Part shown: piece after piece, positions 45,051-55,719 of the stretch
Layout: each line of letters starts with the position of its first letter
How positions within the stretch are numbered: the first letter of the stretch is position 1
Source of the DNA: Mastigamoeba balamuthi
Taxonomy: Eukaryota; Evosea; Mastigamoebida; Mastigamoebidae
DNA: 64,000 bases
Direction of reading: 5' to 3'
Assembly (NCBI GenBank): GCA_902651635.1
Contig: CACRSC010000018.1
Coordinates: 367,019 to 431,018 of the forward strand
Made by a program: the position numbers and the translations under genes
The notes under the pieces: model-generated
What the model was told of the DNA's origin: nothing
What the model saw: the letters and a program-made list of their open reading frames with translations, nothing else
Database searches by the model: none

Positions 45051-45926
45051 GGGAAATATTTTGCTTGTATTAACACAGAGAGAACAAGGAAGAGAAGAGG
45101 GAAAGGGTTTCATACCTTATAATGAGATTGTTCAGAGTCATGCCAAGCAGCATCTGCATGGCCTTAAATCCAGCCCTGACCTCTTCAAAGGTTCTGCAAC
45201 GTGCTGCTATACTTTAACACACTAATTCTCTGACTTAATCATAACCTCTAACAGACTTCCTTAATGCTGTCCTGCTCATCATGCTCGCCTGCTACATAGA
45301 CAATAATGGTTCCACAGTGCAAATCTTTTATTCTTTATAGACCTCGTCCTTCTCATGCTGCTATTGATGTCTCATAACGGCTTTTTGAAAAAAGAAGAGT
45401 GTGCATCAAGAACATGCTGTGCAAAACCCCCACCAAGAAGCACAAGGACAAGCGCAAGGATAAGAACAAGGGCTGTACTGGGCAGGCCAATCATCACTGT
45501 GATACCTCTCCCACCTCAGCAGGATCATGTCTCTCAGGAGAGCAGGTATGTAGAATTCTAATTCTCTCCTCTTTCTCCTACAAATACAGCTGATTCTACC
45601 ACATAATATGTTTGTTAAATAACTTCACTAAAGGGTTTTAAGAAAAATCAGAAAACGGATTTAACATGTTTAAATTACGACATTGTGAATGAGAAAAATC
45701 GGGAATCAGGATTTCTAAAACAAATTTCGGTGATCTGTGCACTGGCCCTGTCTGAGTGCCCAGAGAGACAAAGGCAGAAACGGGGGGGAAGGCACCTGTG
45801 GAACTAGTGAAATACTGCAGTATGTAGGAACCACTGGCAGCTCACCCATCCCCTTTTGCCAGCCGAGCTGCAAAAAGAGAGTAAGGGGGATTTAGGTCAA
45901 AATTAGCTTTGCAAAGGGATCATCTC
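45051..45926. other. island spacer, no supported gene
   Basis: It contains a short Lys/Cys-rich frame (45399-45593, KNMLCKTPTKKHKDKRKDK) that may be an exon remnant. I see no other feature. Confidence 0.35.
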
Positions 45927-46029
45927 AGCCCTGGCCCCCCTGGGGGGTACTTTTAACTCTCTAGACCTGTAGAGTACACGCCCTCGACCAGTCTATTGAG
46001 TTAAAAGTACCTTCCAGGGGGCCAGGGCT
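45927..46029. mobile_element. MITE-like foldback element
   Basis: Two inverted arms of about 32 bases (45927-45958 and 45997-46029) enclose a loop of about 38 bases. The left arm opens AGCCCTGGCCCCC and ends TACTTTTAACTC; the right arm is its inverse, GAGTTAAAAGTACC to GGGGCCAGGGCT, with a few mismatches. The word TCATCTC occurs immediately left of the element and again four bases beyond its right end. It has no coding capacity. The form matches a non-autonomous DNA element or a long hairpin. Confidence 0.6.
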
Positions 46030-46299
46030 TAGTTCATCTCCTTTTAACTGGATCATTTTCTGCTCAATCAAAGTGGTAGATTGTACTACTCCATTTCGAA
46101 AAGATGTACAAGGTTGAATATATTTATGCACATATAAGGATCCAGGCCAGGAATAATTGTGCAGCTGCTCCAGTGGTTTCTTCTGAGGCCAGAGCAGAGG
46201 TGTCCTGTTTGTTTGTGTGTGAAGGCAGCATGGCTGCCTTAAGGGTAATGCCTGCCCTTAAAGAGTTGGCTTGAGAGAATCAGAGAAGTGTGGATTCTG

Positions 46300-47530
46300 T
46301 GAAGAGAGCTTCTTTGCAAGACACGGTTGCCAAGTACCCAGGTTCACCTTCCCATAAGATGTGTCTTATTGTTGCTTTCAGTTGTCAGTTCTCTCAAACA
46401 GAAGTGGCTGGCAAGCAAATCTGGATCTCACAGAATGGTGTGCCAGTTATCAGCTTCGGGGCAAAGCAATGCCCAAAGAAGAAGCTGTCACCATTGCAAA
46501 CCGTTTGGGAGTCACTGTCTCATATCTCAATCATCTGGCACGCTGGGCTCGTGCAGGCCATTCCTTGAAGTGCATTTTTGATTCTGGAAGACCATCTCAG
46601 ACTCAGTCTGCAGAACTGTATGCCCAGTTTCTGGCTCAGTCTGCAACGTTCCATGGAGCCTGGACAACTCGCCAGATGGCTGAAGCCATGTGTAGTCAGT
46701 AAGGTGTTGGCTCTTCTGCCACTGTGTGTCATTTGGCTAGAAAAATGGGATTTCGTCATGTTAGAGTGCATGCACTGCCAATACACTAAGAAAAGTGAGA
46801 AGAGTGGGCTAGAAATGTGCTGCAACCTTCAATGGACTCTTTTTTGCTGCTGTGCAGTCTGGCATTACAGTTTGTACCATATAAATGACAAGTGGTTCTA
46901 TGCCATCAGATTTAATTGTTTATATTAAGTTGCACCTGGGTAACCTGCTTCAGTGGTGTTGTTGCAAAGCAAGCAACACATTCGCAAGGTGATTGTTCTG
47001 GGTGCTGTGGCACTGCCTTCATCATCATGGCTTTGATGGCAAAGTGGGGCTTTATTCCATTGGCAGTGCCATCTTAGAGCTAAGAGAGCAAGCAAAAGCC
47101 GTTCTCAGGGCACTTCAGAGTTCAAAAGCAAGACAATGAATGCTGCTTGTTTCAAGGAAATCATCAGGGAGATGGTAATGCCTGCTCTCCTCAGACAATG
47201 TAGCAGATGGTCCACCAAAGTCGTGATCCAGATTGATAATGCTGGGGGTCATGGTAATGGAAGAGAAGACATGTCATACACTATATTAACAGAACTCATT
47301 ATCGCTCACTTGTCTCCACAGTTGTTGCAGCTCTGTCAGAATTCCAGACAACTCCCAGCAATTCTCTTCATTACTCAGCCTCCAAAGTCACCAGATCTTA
47401 ATATCCTGGATCTGGGTGCCTGGAATTCTCTGCAAACAGCTATGAGTGTAGTGAAAGATAAGGCCAATCTGTCTTAAGAACAGGTTACCAAGTTACAAAT
47501 TGTGGAGGCTGTGGCAGAGACCTGAACAGA
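46300..47530 (+). mobile_element. relic of a plant-type mariner-like (Tc1/mariner) DNA transposon
   Basis: The N-terminal helix-turn-helix part is at 46361-46702 (EAVTIANRLGVTVSYLN, AWTTRQMAEAMCS). KMGFRHVRVHALP follows near 46745, then YHINDKWFY at about 46875-46905, corresponding to the first catalytic block HIDEKWF. The second Asp is in VVIQIDNAGGHG and the third in PPKSPDLNILDLG (47136-47477). The wording of the last block is typical of plant and protist mariner-like transposases. The frame is interrupted after codon 113 by TAA and at least once more. In the first block the catalytic Asp position reads Asn, so the enzyme would be dead. I could not find terminal inverted repeats. Confidence 0.8.
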
Positions 47531-48049
47531 CTGGCCTGGAACGGAGAAGCTGCCTTTGCTATTCCGGGATTTGCAAAATAACTGCTCACAGATTATTTAA
47601 AATCACGGTGGTAACAATGACTTCATGAATCACACACAGTGACGTCATAAACCAAAGCATGAACACTTCCTTTGAACATTTATTTTGATACGAAGTGGTA
47701 GTACTCAGCTTTCCCAAAAATGCCTGTGAATGTTGAGGCTGAGAAAGAGTGCAGGCCTTGATACCATCGAATTACCACAGCTTCACAGTGCAATGAAATA
47801 ACCTGTTTTGATGGGATTCAGATCTCCGGAGCTATTTTGGGTGTTCTTGTGGATACTAAGCAAGGAGAGCAAAGAAGTCGTTGTTGTGGGACGTGCCACG
47901 GAGCTGAGTGCCCATGGGGCCACCTTGCGTCATAGATGTACAGTCATGAACTGCTCTTTGCGACACCTGGCATGTGTGGCACACATTCCCAGTGCTCACT
48001 CGGGAAGGGCGGCCCCCACTGCTGGGTGGGCGCTCTGCCTTCCCACCCT
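47531..48049. other. island spacer, no supported gene
   Basis: No convincing coding sequence. Short ORFs here overlap the start of the repeat at 48050 on both strands and lack domains. Confidence 0.35.
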
Positions 48050-48420
48050 TCCACGGCCCTGTGGAGCATGCTGTGTCCATGTGCCCACACCGCAGCTCTG
48101 GGTACTGAGTCCATGCATCCCTCACCCTCCCCTCCCATCCCCATTCTGTCCACGTATGCACGCAGCTCTGCTTGCTGCCATTCTGCACTCGTAGGTGAGG
48201 TCCCCTTTCTCCTATTCTTGGTGCATCATGGGCCATTGCAGTACAAGATTTAATGTTGGAAGGTGCTTCTTGACACTGCCATTTTTGTTAAATTCCCATT
48301 GGCATATAATCGCAAGCAGCTACACTGCCAAAGGGATGTTAAGTGACGTGACAGTGCTCTTAACATGCCCTTAACAATGCCCATGGGCACGTTAAGAACC
48401 ACATGTCACATCAGTGGAAG
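48050..48420. repeat. direct repeat B, copy 1 (about 375 bp)
   Basis: Nearly identical to 52556-52929, from the CCACGGCCCTGTG region through ACATGTCACATCAGTGGAAG. Inside are several GTTAAG/CTTAAC words forming an imperfect inverted repeat. Non-coding as far as I can see. Confidence 0.8.
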
Positions 48421-48711
48421 GGGACTCAGAGAAGCCTGGGGTGGATCTGGACACATGTACTCATGATCAGCAAGATGACTGCAATATTCAGCCTCTGCTA
48501 CTGGGGCCTCAGTCATTACAGTGCAGGGGCCTGGTATTTTGTGCTGCTGGCTGATAAAGCTCTTACTTATGATTAAAGCTCTCTTTTTTGTGACAAGAAG
48601 AAGGGGAACCACTTGATTCTTGCTTCTTTTCCACACTTTCTGGTTTGAATTTTCAATTTAAAACAAACTGCACAGCCACTGTGCTGAAGTACTGTGCCAT
48701 GTCACACAGGC

Positions 48712-49538
48712 TGCTAGTGATGTATTTGAGCTTTTCACTGCACATACATCTTTATGATCAGCTCTGTTATCTTACAGCTGCTCACCAGTACTGAGATGAA
48801 TGGCAGTGATCTCTATATCTGATGCTTATGCAGCTCTGGCAGCACCTCTTTGCTGTGCTGCTGCTGCCCAGAGGCAAGCAGCAGTGTATTCTTTTCAGAC
48901 TTGAGCTGCCAGGTGATGACCATCACTGCACTGGTACTGGTAGGAGCCCTGGAGGCCTCTGTTCCATGTGCAGTGAACATGCTATGCTAATGCTCTATGC
49001 CACAAGATCATGTACTGTATCAGCCAGCCCCTCTGGTAACACCAGCAGGGAAAGCATATATCACTGTATGATGTTTGCATGGTGCAGGGCAGCAAGGGCA
49101 CCCAGAGAGCAGATAGCATAAACAAGCACACAGTGAGATGGTAAGGCACAGAAAGGTCACCCCAGAGCACTGTCACAGCAGAATCTGCAAGATCTCACCA
49201 TCTCCTCTCAGTATAGTACAACAAAGCAGAGGCACAAACTAGAGGGACGTGGAAAAGGGCCAGCACAGTATGCTTGCAGCATTCTTATCTATTAAGAACT
49301 TCAGCCTCTCTGCCTTTTCACTGCTCTGTGTCATGTCTGACAACAACAACATCGCGTGTCTGAAAAAATTAAAATCCTCTGTCATAACCACGGGGGGAAG
49401 TCCTCTCACCTTCCCCATTCTCCCTGCTCTCACTCTCTTACTTGCTGCTTACAGATTTATCCCAGTTCGGTTTCAGAATCAGTGAACGGGCCTGATACCT
49501 GATGGTCCTGAAGGTGTTGTCTGCTTCTGTTTTTCTCN
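48712..49538. repeat. direct repeat A, copy 1 (about 830 bp)
   Basis: Matches 55720-56541 over its full length with scattered differences. It starts at CTGCTAGTGATGTATTTGAG and ends at CTGCTTCTGTTTTTCTC. The single N of the window lies directly at its right end. The two copies are in the same orientation, about 7 kb apart. Confidence 0.85.
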
Positions 49539-49664
49539 GCGCTGTGTTGCACAGCGTGAGTGCGAGAGGCTGGGTGTGCCTTCATCCCCCGATCAAGCCC
49601 CTGTACCGCAGGCCTTGATGGCATGCCGTTCTGGTGAGTTCTTCCCTCTGCAAACTCACAATCA

Positions 49665-49835
49665 TCTGCTGGCACATGCTATGTGCTGGCAGTTTAATTC
49701 TGTACTGGCAACAGTGTTGGCGGTACATAGTATATGCCGCTGGCACATACTTATGCTGGCCATTATGCCACCAGCATATAATTATATGCCGCCAGCATAT
49801 AATTCTATGCTGCTGGCATAAAATTGTATGCCACT
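49665..49835. repeat. palindromic short-repeat cluster
   Basis: Several units around CCAGCATATAATTATATG with GCTGGC/GCCAGC at either side, in alternating orientation. It lies just upstream of the broken plus-strand reading frame. Confidence 0.65.
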
Positions 49836-50408
49836 GCTATGGACCCCTGTGTGGTGGGTCGCCCAGCAGAGTGCTCCGAGCACGAATGGGCTGACCTCAT
49901 GGCCCTGTACCCTCAACCACGCCCTGGAGACATCACCACGGATAGCAGCATGATTCCCAAGGAAGCCAGTGCCAGAGAAGTACACATTTCATTCTCAATT
50001 CTAATGTCTGACTCAATCGAAACAGACTGGGACATACCTGCCAGTGATCGGATCAATGACTGTCCCATGCTTCGTGACTGGCCCTCGTCGCATGGGCCTG
50101 TGTGACATGTACTTCTGGGACGTTTGCTGCATGGAATCCAGCAAATGGGCCACGTTGCTGCAGTCCAGCAGTGTGTACTGGGCCTACGTGGAGGACGAGT
50201 GAACTCTCATTGTTCTCCTCAACCTCATCATTCCGGTCAACACCAGCATGAAGAAGCAGTTGAACTGCCTCGTCCTCAACCCGGCGTTTTCAGTGGCTGG
50301 CATGCAGAAGAAGAACACAGTGATCAGCATCCCCTGTGGTGCTGTAAGGCACCCTGTTGTGCTGACAGCATGGCAGTGCTTCTACATCCACTATATCCTG
50401 TGCAACAG
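49824..50408 (+). pseudogene. broken island gene, function unknown
   Basis: Coding-like frames run through this stretch (one contains PQPRPGDITTDSS, another FYIHYILCN) but the reading frame is broken about twice. No domain is recognised. It ends at a possible splice donor before the next palindromic-repeat cluster, so it may have been the 5' part of the coiled-coil gene downstream. Confidence 0.4.
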
Positions 50409-50499
50409 TGAGGGCGCAATCAATTTGTACATATTTCCTCTGTCTTTCACTTGTTTTTCAATTGCTTTCATCATTTTTATGACTTTACTGTTTTTCATT

Positions 50500-50600
50500 T
50501 ATGTGCCGCCAGCATAAAGCTATATACCGGCAGCATATAACTTTATGCCAGCAGCATATAACTTTATGCTGGCAGCATATAGAAACAGTTGCTGGCATAA
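50500..50600. repeat. palindromic short-repeat cluster
   Basis: Four units with CCAGCATAAA, CAGCATATAACTTTATGC and GCTGGCAGCATATA. It lies in a probable intron that ends at the acceptor TTTCAG at 50621. Confidence 0.65.
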
Positions 50601-50621
50601 CCAGTCTAACTCGCATTTCAG

Positions 50622-52092
50622 CCCACTGCTGCAGCAGTACAGGCAGGCAATGACACCTGTGGCACGCCAGGACTATGACGACGCTGTTGTGCAGGCCTCC
50701 ATCATCGCCATCTCCACCCTGACCAGGAACAGGGTCATTCCGACCACGGAGGAGGCAGTCCAGGCAAGGACTGACTGCCTGGAGGTGATGTACTTCTCCA
50801 CGTCATTCTGGGACCCAACAAAGAACACCATGCAGAATGCAACAACATTACTGACTGCAGTTGCAGCTGAGGTGCATCACCTCAGCCGCCTCAGTGCGAG
50901 GGGGCATGCCATGGATGGCCCCAAAGCCATGCTGAATGCTGTGCGGAGCATTAAGGACAAGATCAAGGGAGCCAAGCAGGCCAGCAAGGAAACGTCTTCT
51001 GCATCTGGAGACAAGGCTGAGAGCTCCAGCTCCGAGTCCATTGACAAGCTGCGAGGCAAGAAGGTGGTGGAGTGCAACATGGACGATGACCAGAAGGAGC
51101 ACAAGGAGAAGACAACAACACGCAAGAGGACGAGGGAGGAAAGCAACGAGAAGTACGTGGCTCCAGCTGCACCAGCTGCACCACAATGCCTCCTTCCTCA
51201 TTCACCTTTGAAGATCCAGGCACCAGCCCCAGCAGCAGCACCAGCAGCACCAGCAGCACCAGCAGACCGCGAGATGCTTAGGGCCCCTGGAGCTCCAGCA
51301 AAGTGCACATGGTGGTCTCAGCAGCCCACAGAGGCCTGGGACATCAACGACATTGACACCATGAGTCTCCAGGATGCTCACACAGCCCTGCGCCAGGCCG
51401 TGAGCAATGCTGTATGTCAAATTCCCCTCTCCTTTATTCACACACATTTATATGCCAGTGGCATATAATTATTTGCCAGCGGCACAGAATTTTATGCTGG
51501 CGGCATATAATTATATGCTGGCAACACATAGCATATGCTGGCGGCATATAATTATATGCTGGCGGCATAACTATTTGACATAACCTCCACTAATCATTGT
51601 ATACCACAGAAAGAGAAAGAGGAGGCTCTGCAGGCAGCACTGCAGTCTATCCAGTCCCTTGGCGAACATGCAAAGGACCTGATAGCACTGAATCAGAAAT
51701 CTCAGGACGAGGTGAAGAGGCTGACTGCCAAAATCACCTCTGCTGCTGGACCAGGTCTTCTCGTTCCAGCACAGCAGCAGGACCAGATCATCAAGGGCTT
51801 GGAGGCTGCCAGGGCCAAGTTGAAGGAGAAGATCACCACCACGTACAAGAAGGAGCAGGTCAGGGTGACCAACGAGCTGCACAAGCAGCACATGCTCGTT
51901 GTAACTTTGAAGAGCCAGAACGAGGGGCTCAAGGAGCAGCTGGAGCTCCTCAAGTCCGAGTGTGCCAATTGGAGGGAGTACGAGTCCCTCAAGGGCACCA
52001 GCACTACTCTCTCCAAGCACAAAGTGCCCACCTCTCACCCTGCTCACCCTGCATCTGGGTCAGCCAATGGTGCAGACACTCCCACGTGCTGA
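50622..52092 (+). CDS. island gene: Lys/Ala-rich coiled-coil protein
   Basis: Two exons, 50622-51411 and 51610-52092, joined in phase 0, coding for about 420 residues; the 5' end is uncertain. The first exon is helical (LLQQYRQAMTPVARQDYDDAV), then charged (KEHKEKTTTRKRTREES) and Pro/Ala-rich (PAPAAAPAAPAAPA). The second exon is an extended coiled coil (DEVKRLTAKITSAAG, IIKGLEAARAKLKEKI, LKSQNEGLKEQLELLKSE). The intron begins GTATGT and contains a palindromic-repeat cluster. Codon use is less GC-biased than in host genes. I recognise no family. A decayed copy of exon 2 lies at 44095-44275. Confidence 0.55.
51440..51575. repeat. palindromic short-repeat cluster
   Basis: The best-preserved cluster: GGCGGCATATAATTATATGC occurs twice, with variants between, all within the intron of the coiled-coil gene. 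Confidence 0.75.
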
Positions 52093-52242
52093 GACACTCT
52101 CACCCATCTCCTGAGTGCTCTTTGTCACTCATGTCTTGCCCTTCTCAATTGCTTCGTTCTTCAAATAAAAGCAATTGTTCTCTTCACATTCCATGACATG
52201 TGCATCAGCATCAAAGCACATCACTCTCTCTGCCTTTTCTCA

Positions 52243-52335
52243 CTTTATATGCTGGCGGCATATGCTATATGCCAGCGGCATATACTATATGCTGGCGGCA
52301 CAGTATGTGCCAGTGACAATAACCGCTGACATAAC
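52243..52335. repeat. palindromic short-repeat cluster
   Basis: Tandem units of TATATGCTGGCGGCATA and its inverse directly downstream of the coiled-coil gene. Confidence 0.65.
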
Positions 52336-52555
52336 TGCCAACTTATAATACCCTTGTTCCAGGCCCCAGTTCTCAGTCCTGCCCATTCAGAATCGTGTGC
52401 GATTTTGTACACACACTCGCTTATGGGCTTTCTGCTCGTGTTGTGAGGGACAGCCAATACCGAGCTTACCTCACAACACATGGTGCATTTTTTCCAAGAG
52501 ACGAAAACCGCCAGCATATAACACCTTTTTTGGGGGAATTCCTGCCCATCAGGTC

Positions 52556-52929
52556 CATCCCACCCTTTCATGGCCCTGTGTGGAGCATGCTGTGTCCATG
52601 TGCCCACACTGCGGCTCTGGGTACTGAGTCCATGCATCCCTCACCCTCCCCTCTCATCCCCATTCTGTCCACATATGCACGCAGCTCTGCTTGCTGCCAT
52701 CCTGCACTCGTAGGCGAGGTCCTCTTTCTCCTATCCTTGGTGCATCATGGGCCATTGCAGAGTTGGGAGGTGCTTCTTGACACTGCCATTTTTGTTAAAT
52801 TCCCATTGGCATATAATCGTAAACAGCTAAACCACCAAAGGGATGTTAAGTGATGTGACAGTGCTCTTAACATGCCCTTAACAGTGCCCATGGGCACGTT
52901 AAGAACCACATGTCACATCAGTGGAAGGG
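52556..52929. repeat. direct repeat B, copy 2 (about 375 bp)
   Basis: Second copy of 48050-48420, in the same orientation about 4.5 kb away. The match stops at the same word (ATCAGTGGAAGG) in both copies. Confidence 0.8.
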
Positions 52930-53503
52930 AATCGGTCAGTTGATATACAGGGAGTTGGATATGGTCTCAGGGAGGAGGGGGCAGTTGTGCTGATGTTATT
53001 GACTCAAGCATGTGCAGGTATTGTCACTTGCCTTGCTTCTTTAGTTCTGCTTTTATGGGGACATGGAACTCATTATGTGGTTTTCAAGTCAGGAGTGCAG
53101 CCAGATTCAGCCCCAAAACAGCTATCACAACCTCTTGAAGTCTCCAGCCAGCTCTGACCTGGGGTGAAATCTCAACAGGTATTATAAGTGGTCGAATCTC
53201 AACAGGGCCCAGCGCTACAGAAAATGAGTTGGCTTTTTGGGCCAAGATGGAAAAGTTGGCCCGGCCAGCTGGTGGGGGGGAGCGAAGGGCAGAACCCATT
53301 GGCGGGACGTGCTTGGGGACGGGCCAGCAGCAGCTGGCAACAAGCTGGGGCACGGCCGACGCCAAAAATATCACTCGATCACAAGGACAGAAAAAAAGGT
53401 GCACAAAAGGGAGGAGTGCGGCAGGCGGGAGCTGGAGGAGAGCAGCGATGGCCAAGGGGACAAGGGCGAACTGTATGTTGTGAGGGTCGGGGGTCGGGAG
53501 GGG
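52930..53503. other. island spacer, no supported gene
   Basis: A locally GC-richer stretch (53240-53470) has overlapping ORFs in several frames with no recognised domain. Confidence 0.35.
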
Positions 53504-54217
53504 TCAGAGCGACTCGTGAAATTCCTCAATGGTGACTGCTTCGTCAACAGGATCAGCCACTCCAACCGCACGAGCCAACGAGATGCCCTCTGGTGTGGCA
53601 GTATGGCGGCCGTTAATTGCAAGGTTGATGGAGTGCTTGAGGCACTTCATTCCATAGTGGAGAGGAGACATGGGCCAGACTGGGGATGGAGATGCATAGT
53701 CAATGTACCACATGAGGAACCTGTGGTGACAGTACACACTCCTGATGTCATAGTCTGAGAGTGCCCCACCACGTGTCATGCTCATTGCCCAACTGTAGTG
53801 ACTTGAGTGAGGTGGGGGGGGGTTAGGGAGTGTACTTCTTGAGAAGGCAGTTCTCAGTCTCCAACAAGGCAGAGCTGTGCACCACAAGACCATGCCTGAC
53901 AGCTGTGCGTGAAGCATGTTGGGAAGGTGGTGCATGACAAAGTGTGTGTAGTCAGAGACATTGGTGTGGCCACCCCAGATCATCATCACCCACTTGGTCC
54001 CGATCCTTGCGCAGTTCTTCATTGCCCACTGCACGAAGTCACAGAGAACTCTGTCATCCAAGTCCGGGATCTTCGAAATGTGAAGGGCACAGAAGAGGTT
54101 CCAAGTGTCATGAACAATGCGGCAGGCCTCTGTGATGGTGTTGCGCACCTCGGGAATTGATGTCATATCAACGACGTTCTGTGTGGTGACTATCATGTCC
54201 TCGAAAGTCTCAAACAA
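53504..54217 (-). CDS. island minus-strand gene block, function unknown
   Basis: An open frame of 237 residues with a protein-like composition (EVRNTITEACRIVHDTWNLF, CARIGTKWVMMIWGG) and a proline run. No family is recognised. It may be the 3' part of a longer minus-strand gene whose other blocks lie upstream to about 55640. Confidence 0.45.
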   Translation of the reverse strand: MFETFEDMIVTTQNVVDMTSIPEVRNTITEACRIVHDTWNLFCALHISKIPDLDDRVLCDFVQWAMKNCARIGTKWVMMIWGGHTNVSDYTHFVMHHLPNMLHAQLSGMVLWCTALPCWRLRTAFSRSTLPNPPPPHSSHYSWAMSMTRGGALSDYDIRSVYCHHRFLMWYIDYASPSPVWPMSPLHYGMKCLKHSINLAINGRHTATPEGISLARAVGVADPVDEAVTIEEFHESL

Positions 54218-54800
54218 CAGTGCAGATGACTGACCATCAATGCTGAAAGTATCGTGACATGACCCTCGATCACACCCCAGCCTATCTGATGACTCCCAGC
54301 TGTTCCACCAGCTCGTTGGCCCTAGGCGTTACCGCCCATTCTTCATCTTGATGGTTCCTAGCAGCTTCCGGGCAATCTGGTCATGCAAATGCAGGTCTGT
54401 GTGCCTAATGTTCACTTACGAGGCATTTGAGGCAGTGTGTGTTGGCTGCCTTCAGTGGCAGGTGAGTCAGCGTGTGCTATCTGGGTATATTAAGTGTTAT
54501 CACATGGGCCCAGGGCACAAGGGAGTGAGGGTGCACCGCCTCGCCACTCCCTGTTGGTTTCTTCCTCAGGTGAAAAAAACCCAAAACATGATCGAAGTTC
54601 GATCTCGTGCCTGGCCGGCCACACAATTTCGCCATGGCGACTGTCCCCAACCACACACAGTGTCACGTGCAGCTCATGCAGAGTGCACAGAACATGTGCA
54701 ACACCTGCTCGCCCAACTCGCTGCTTGTGGTTGCACCTCAGGTCCTCAATGCTGCAACTGCAGTGCCCGACCTCAGCCACAGCAACTCAAAGGTGCGCTC

Positions 54801-55640
54801 TCACAACCTCACAGACCTCACCTGGGGTCTGTTGAGCAAGCAGTGCGTTCCCACCCAACTGCTCTCACCCATGTCCGCCATGTTCACGAAACGTTTGCTA
54901 CTCACGGCCATTTCCGCCAATGTGCATCCATCTTCTAGGCCCAAAATAGCGCATGACACCACTTCGCAGTGTACGGCACCGGCACGGTCTTGGCCGACTT
55001 CAGCATGTTGCTCTGGCAAGTGCGGCAGTGGCCCTCTCAACTGCCTCTGACAGCTGCGCACTGTCGGACATCTCGCCAGTTGCCTTCGGAGCGGCTGGCG
55101 CCAGCAGCACCTTCCCCGCAGCCATCTCCTGGCCCTTGCAGAGGCTCGGCGGTATCTCGAGACCCATCTCCCTCGCCCACTTCGACACCCAGTACATGAA
55201 CAGCTTCGTGTCATCTCCAACAGCCCCGTACCAGCCCCAGAAGTTGTTGACGTTGCTCTCCATCAGTCCTACACGGGCGGGGTTTGGCTTCTCTGCCAAA
55301 AATAACTGTCCGACGCCAACCCCGCAGGCTAGTTCCGTATCCTGACACCTTATGACGTCGCCAACTGTCCGGCACGTGCGCGACCACCCCCCCGACCATC
55401 TTCTGGCCCTTGCCACGCACTTCTGCGCTCCCCGAGTTGCCACTGAGTTGGCCCCGCAAACCCAAACCGATTTCTGTAGCGCTGGGGAATGGACTGAACA
55501 GGTGTCAGCATGCTTACTTCACCAGCAAAGTACTGCTCAATCTTAGCAATGAAGTTGTCAACCACCAGCACAACAAGACTGCATGGTATTGTCTCAGTGC
55601 TAAGATGCCACATGTAGATCGGCTTGATACAGGAATCTTA
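54801..55640 (-). pseudogene. coding-like blocks of the island minus-strand gene
   Basis: At least three coding-like minus-strand blocks occur: one near 55490-55613 (LVVLVVDNFIAKIEQYFAG), one at about 55000-55330 (MESNVNNFWGWYGAVGDDTK), and one near 54801-54985 (VHCEVVSCAILGLEDG). They lie in different frames, so introns or decay separate them. I do not join them. No domain is recognised. Confidence 0.4.
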
Positions 55641-55719
55641 ATGTTGCAGATGTATGTCAGTGATCTATTCCATTAATAGGAATCCAAACAACAAATGGAG
55701 GAAACCAGTAAGGTCTATT

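Noticed and set aside
43087-52335. CRISPR-like array from the regularly repeated palindromic unit
   Set aside because: The units are degenerate, irregularly spaced and in alternating orientation, without uniform spacers, and the setting is eukaryotic.
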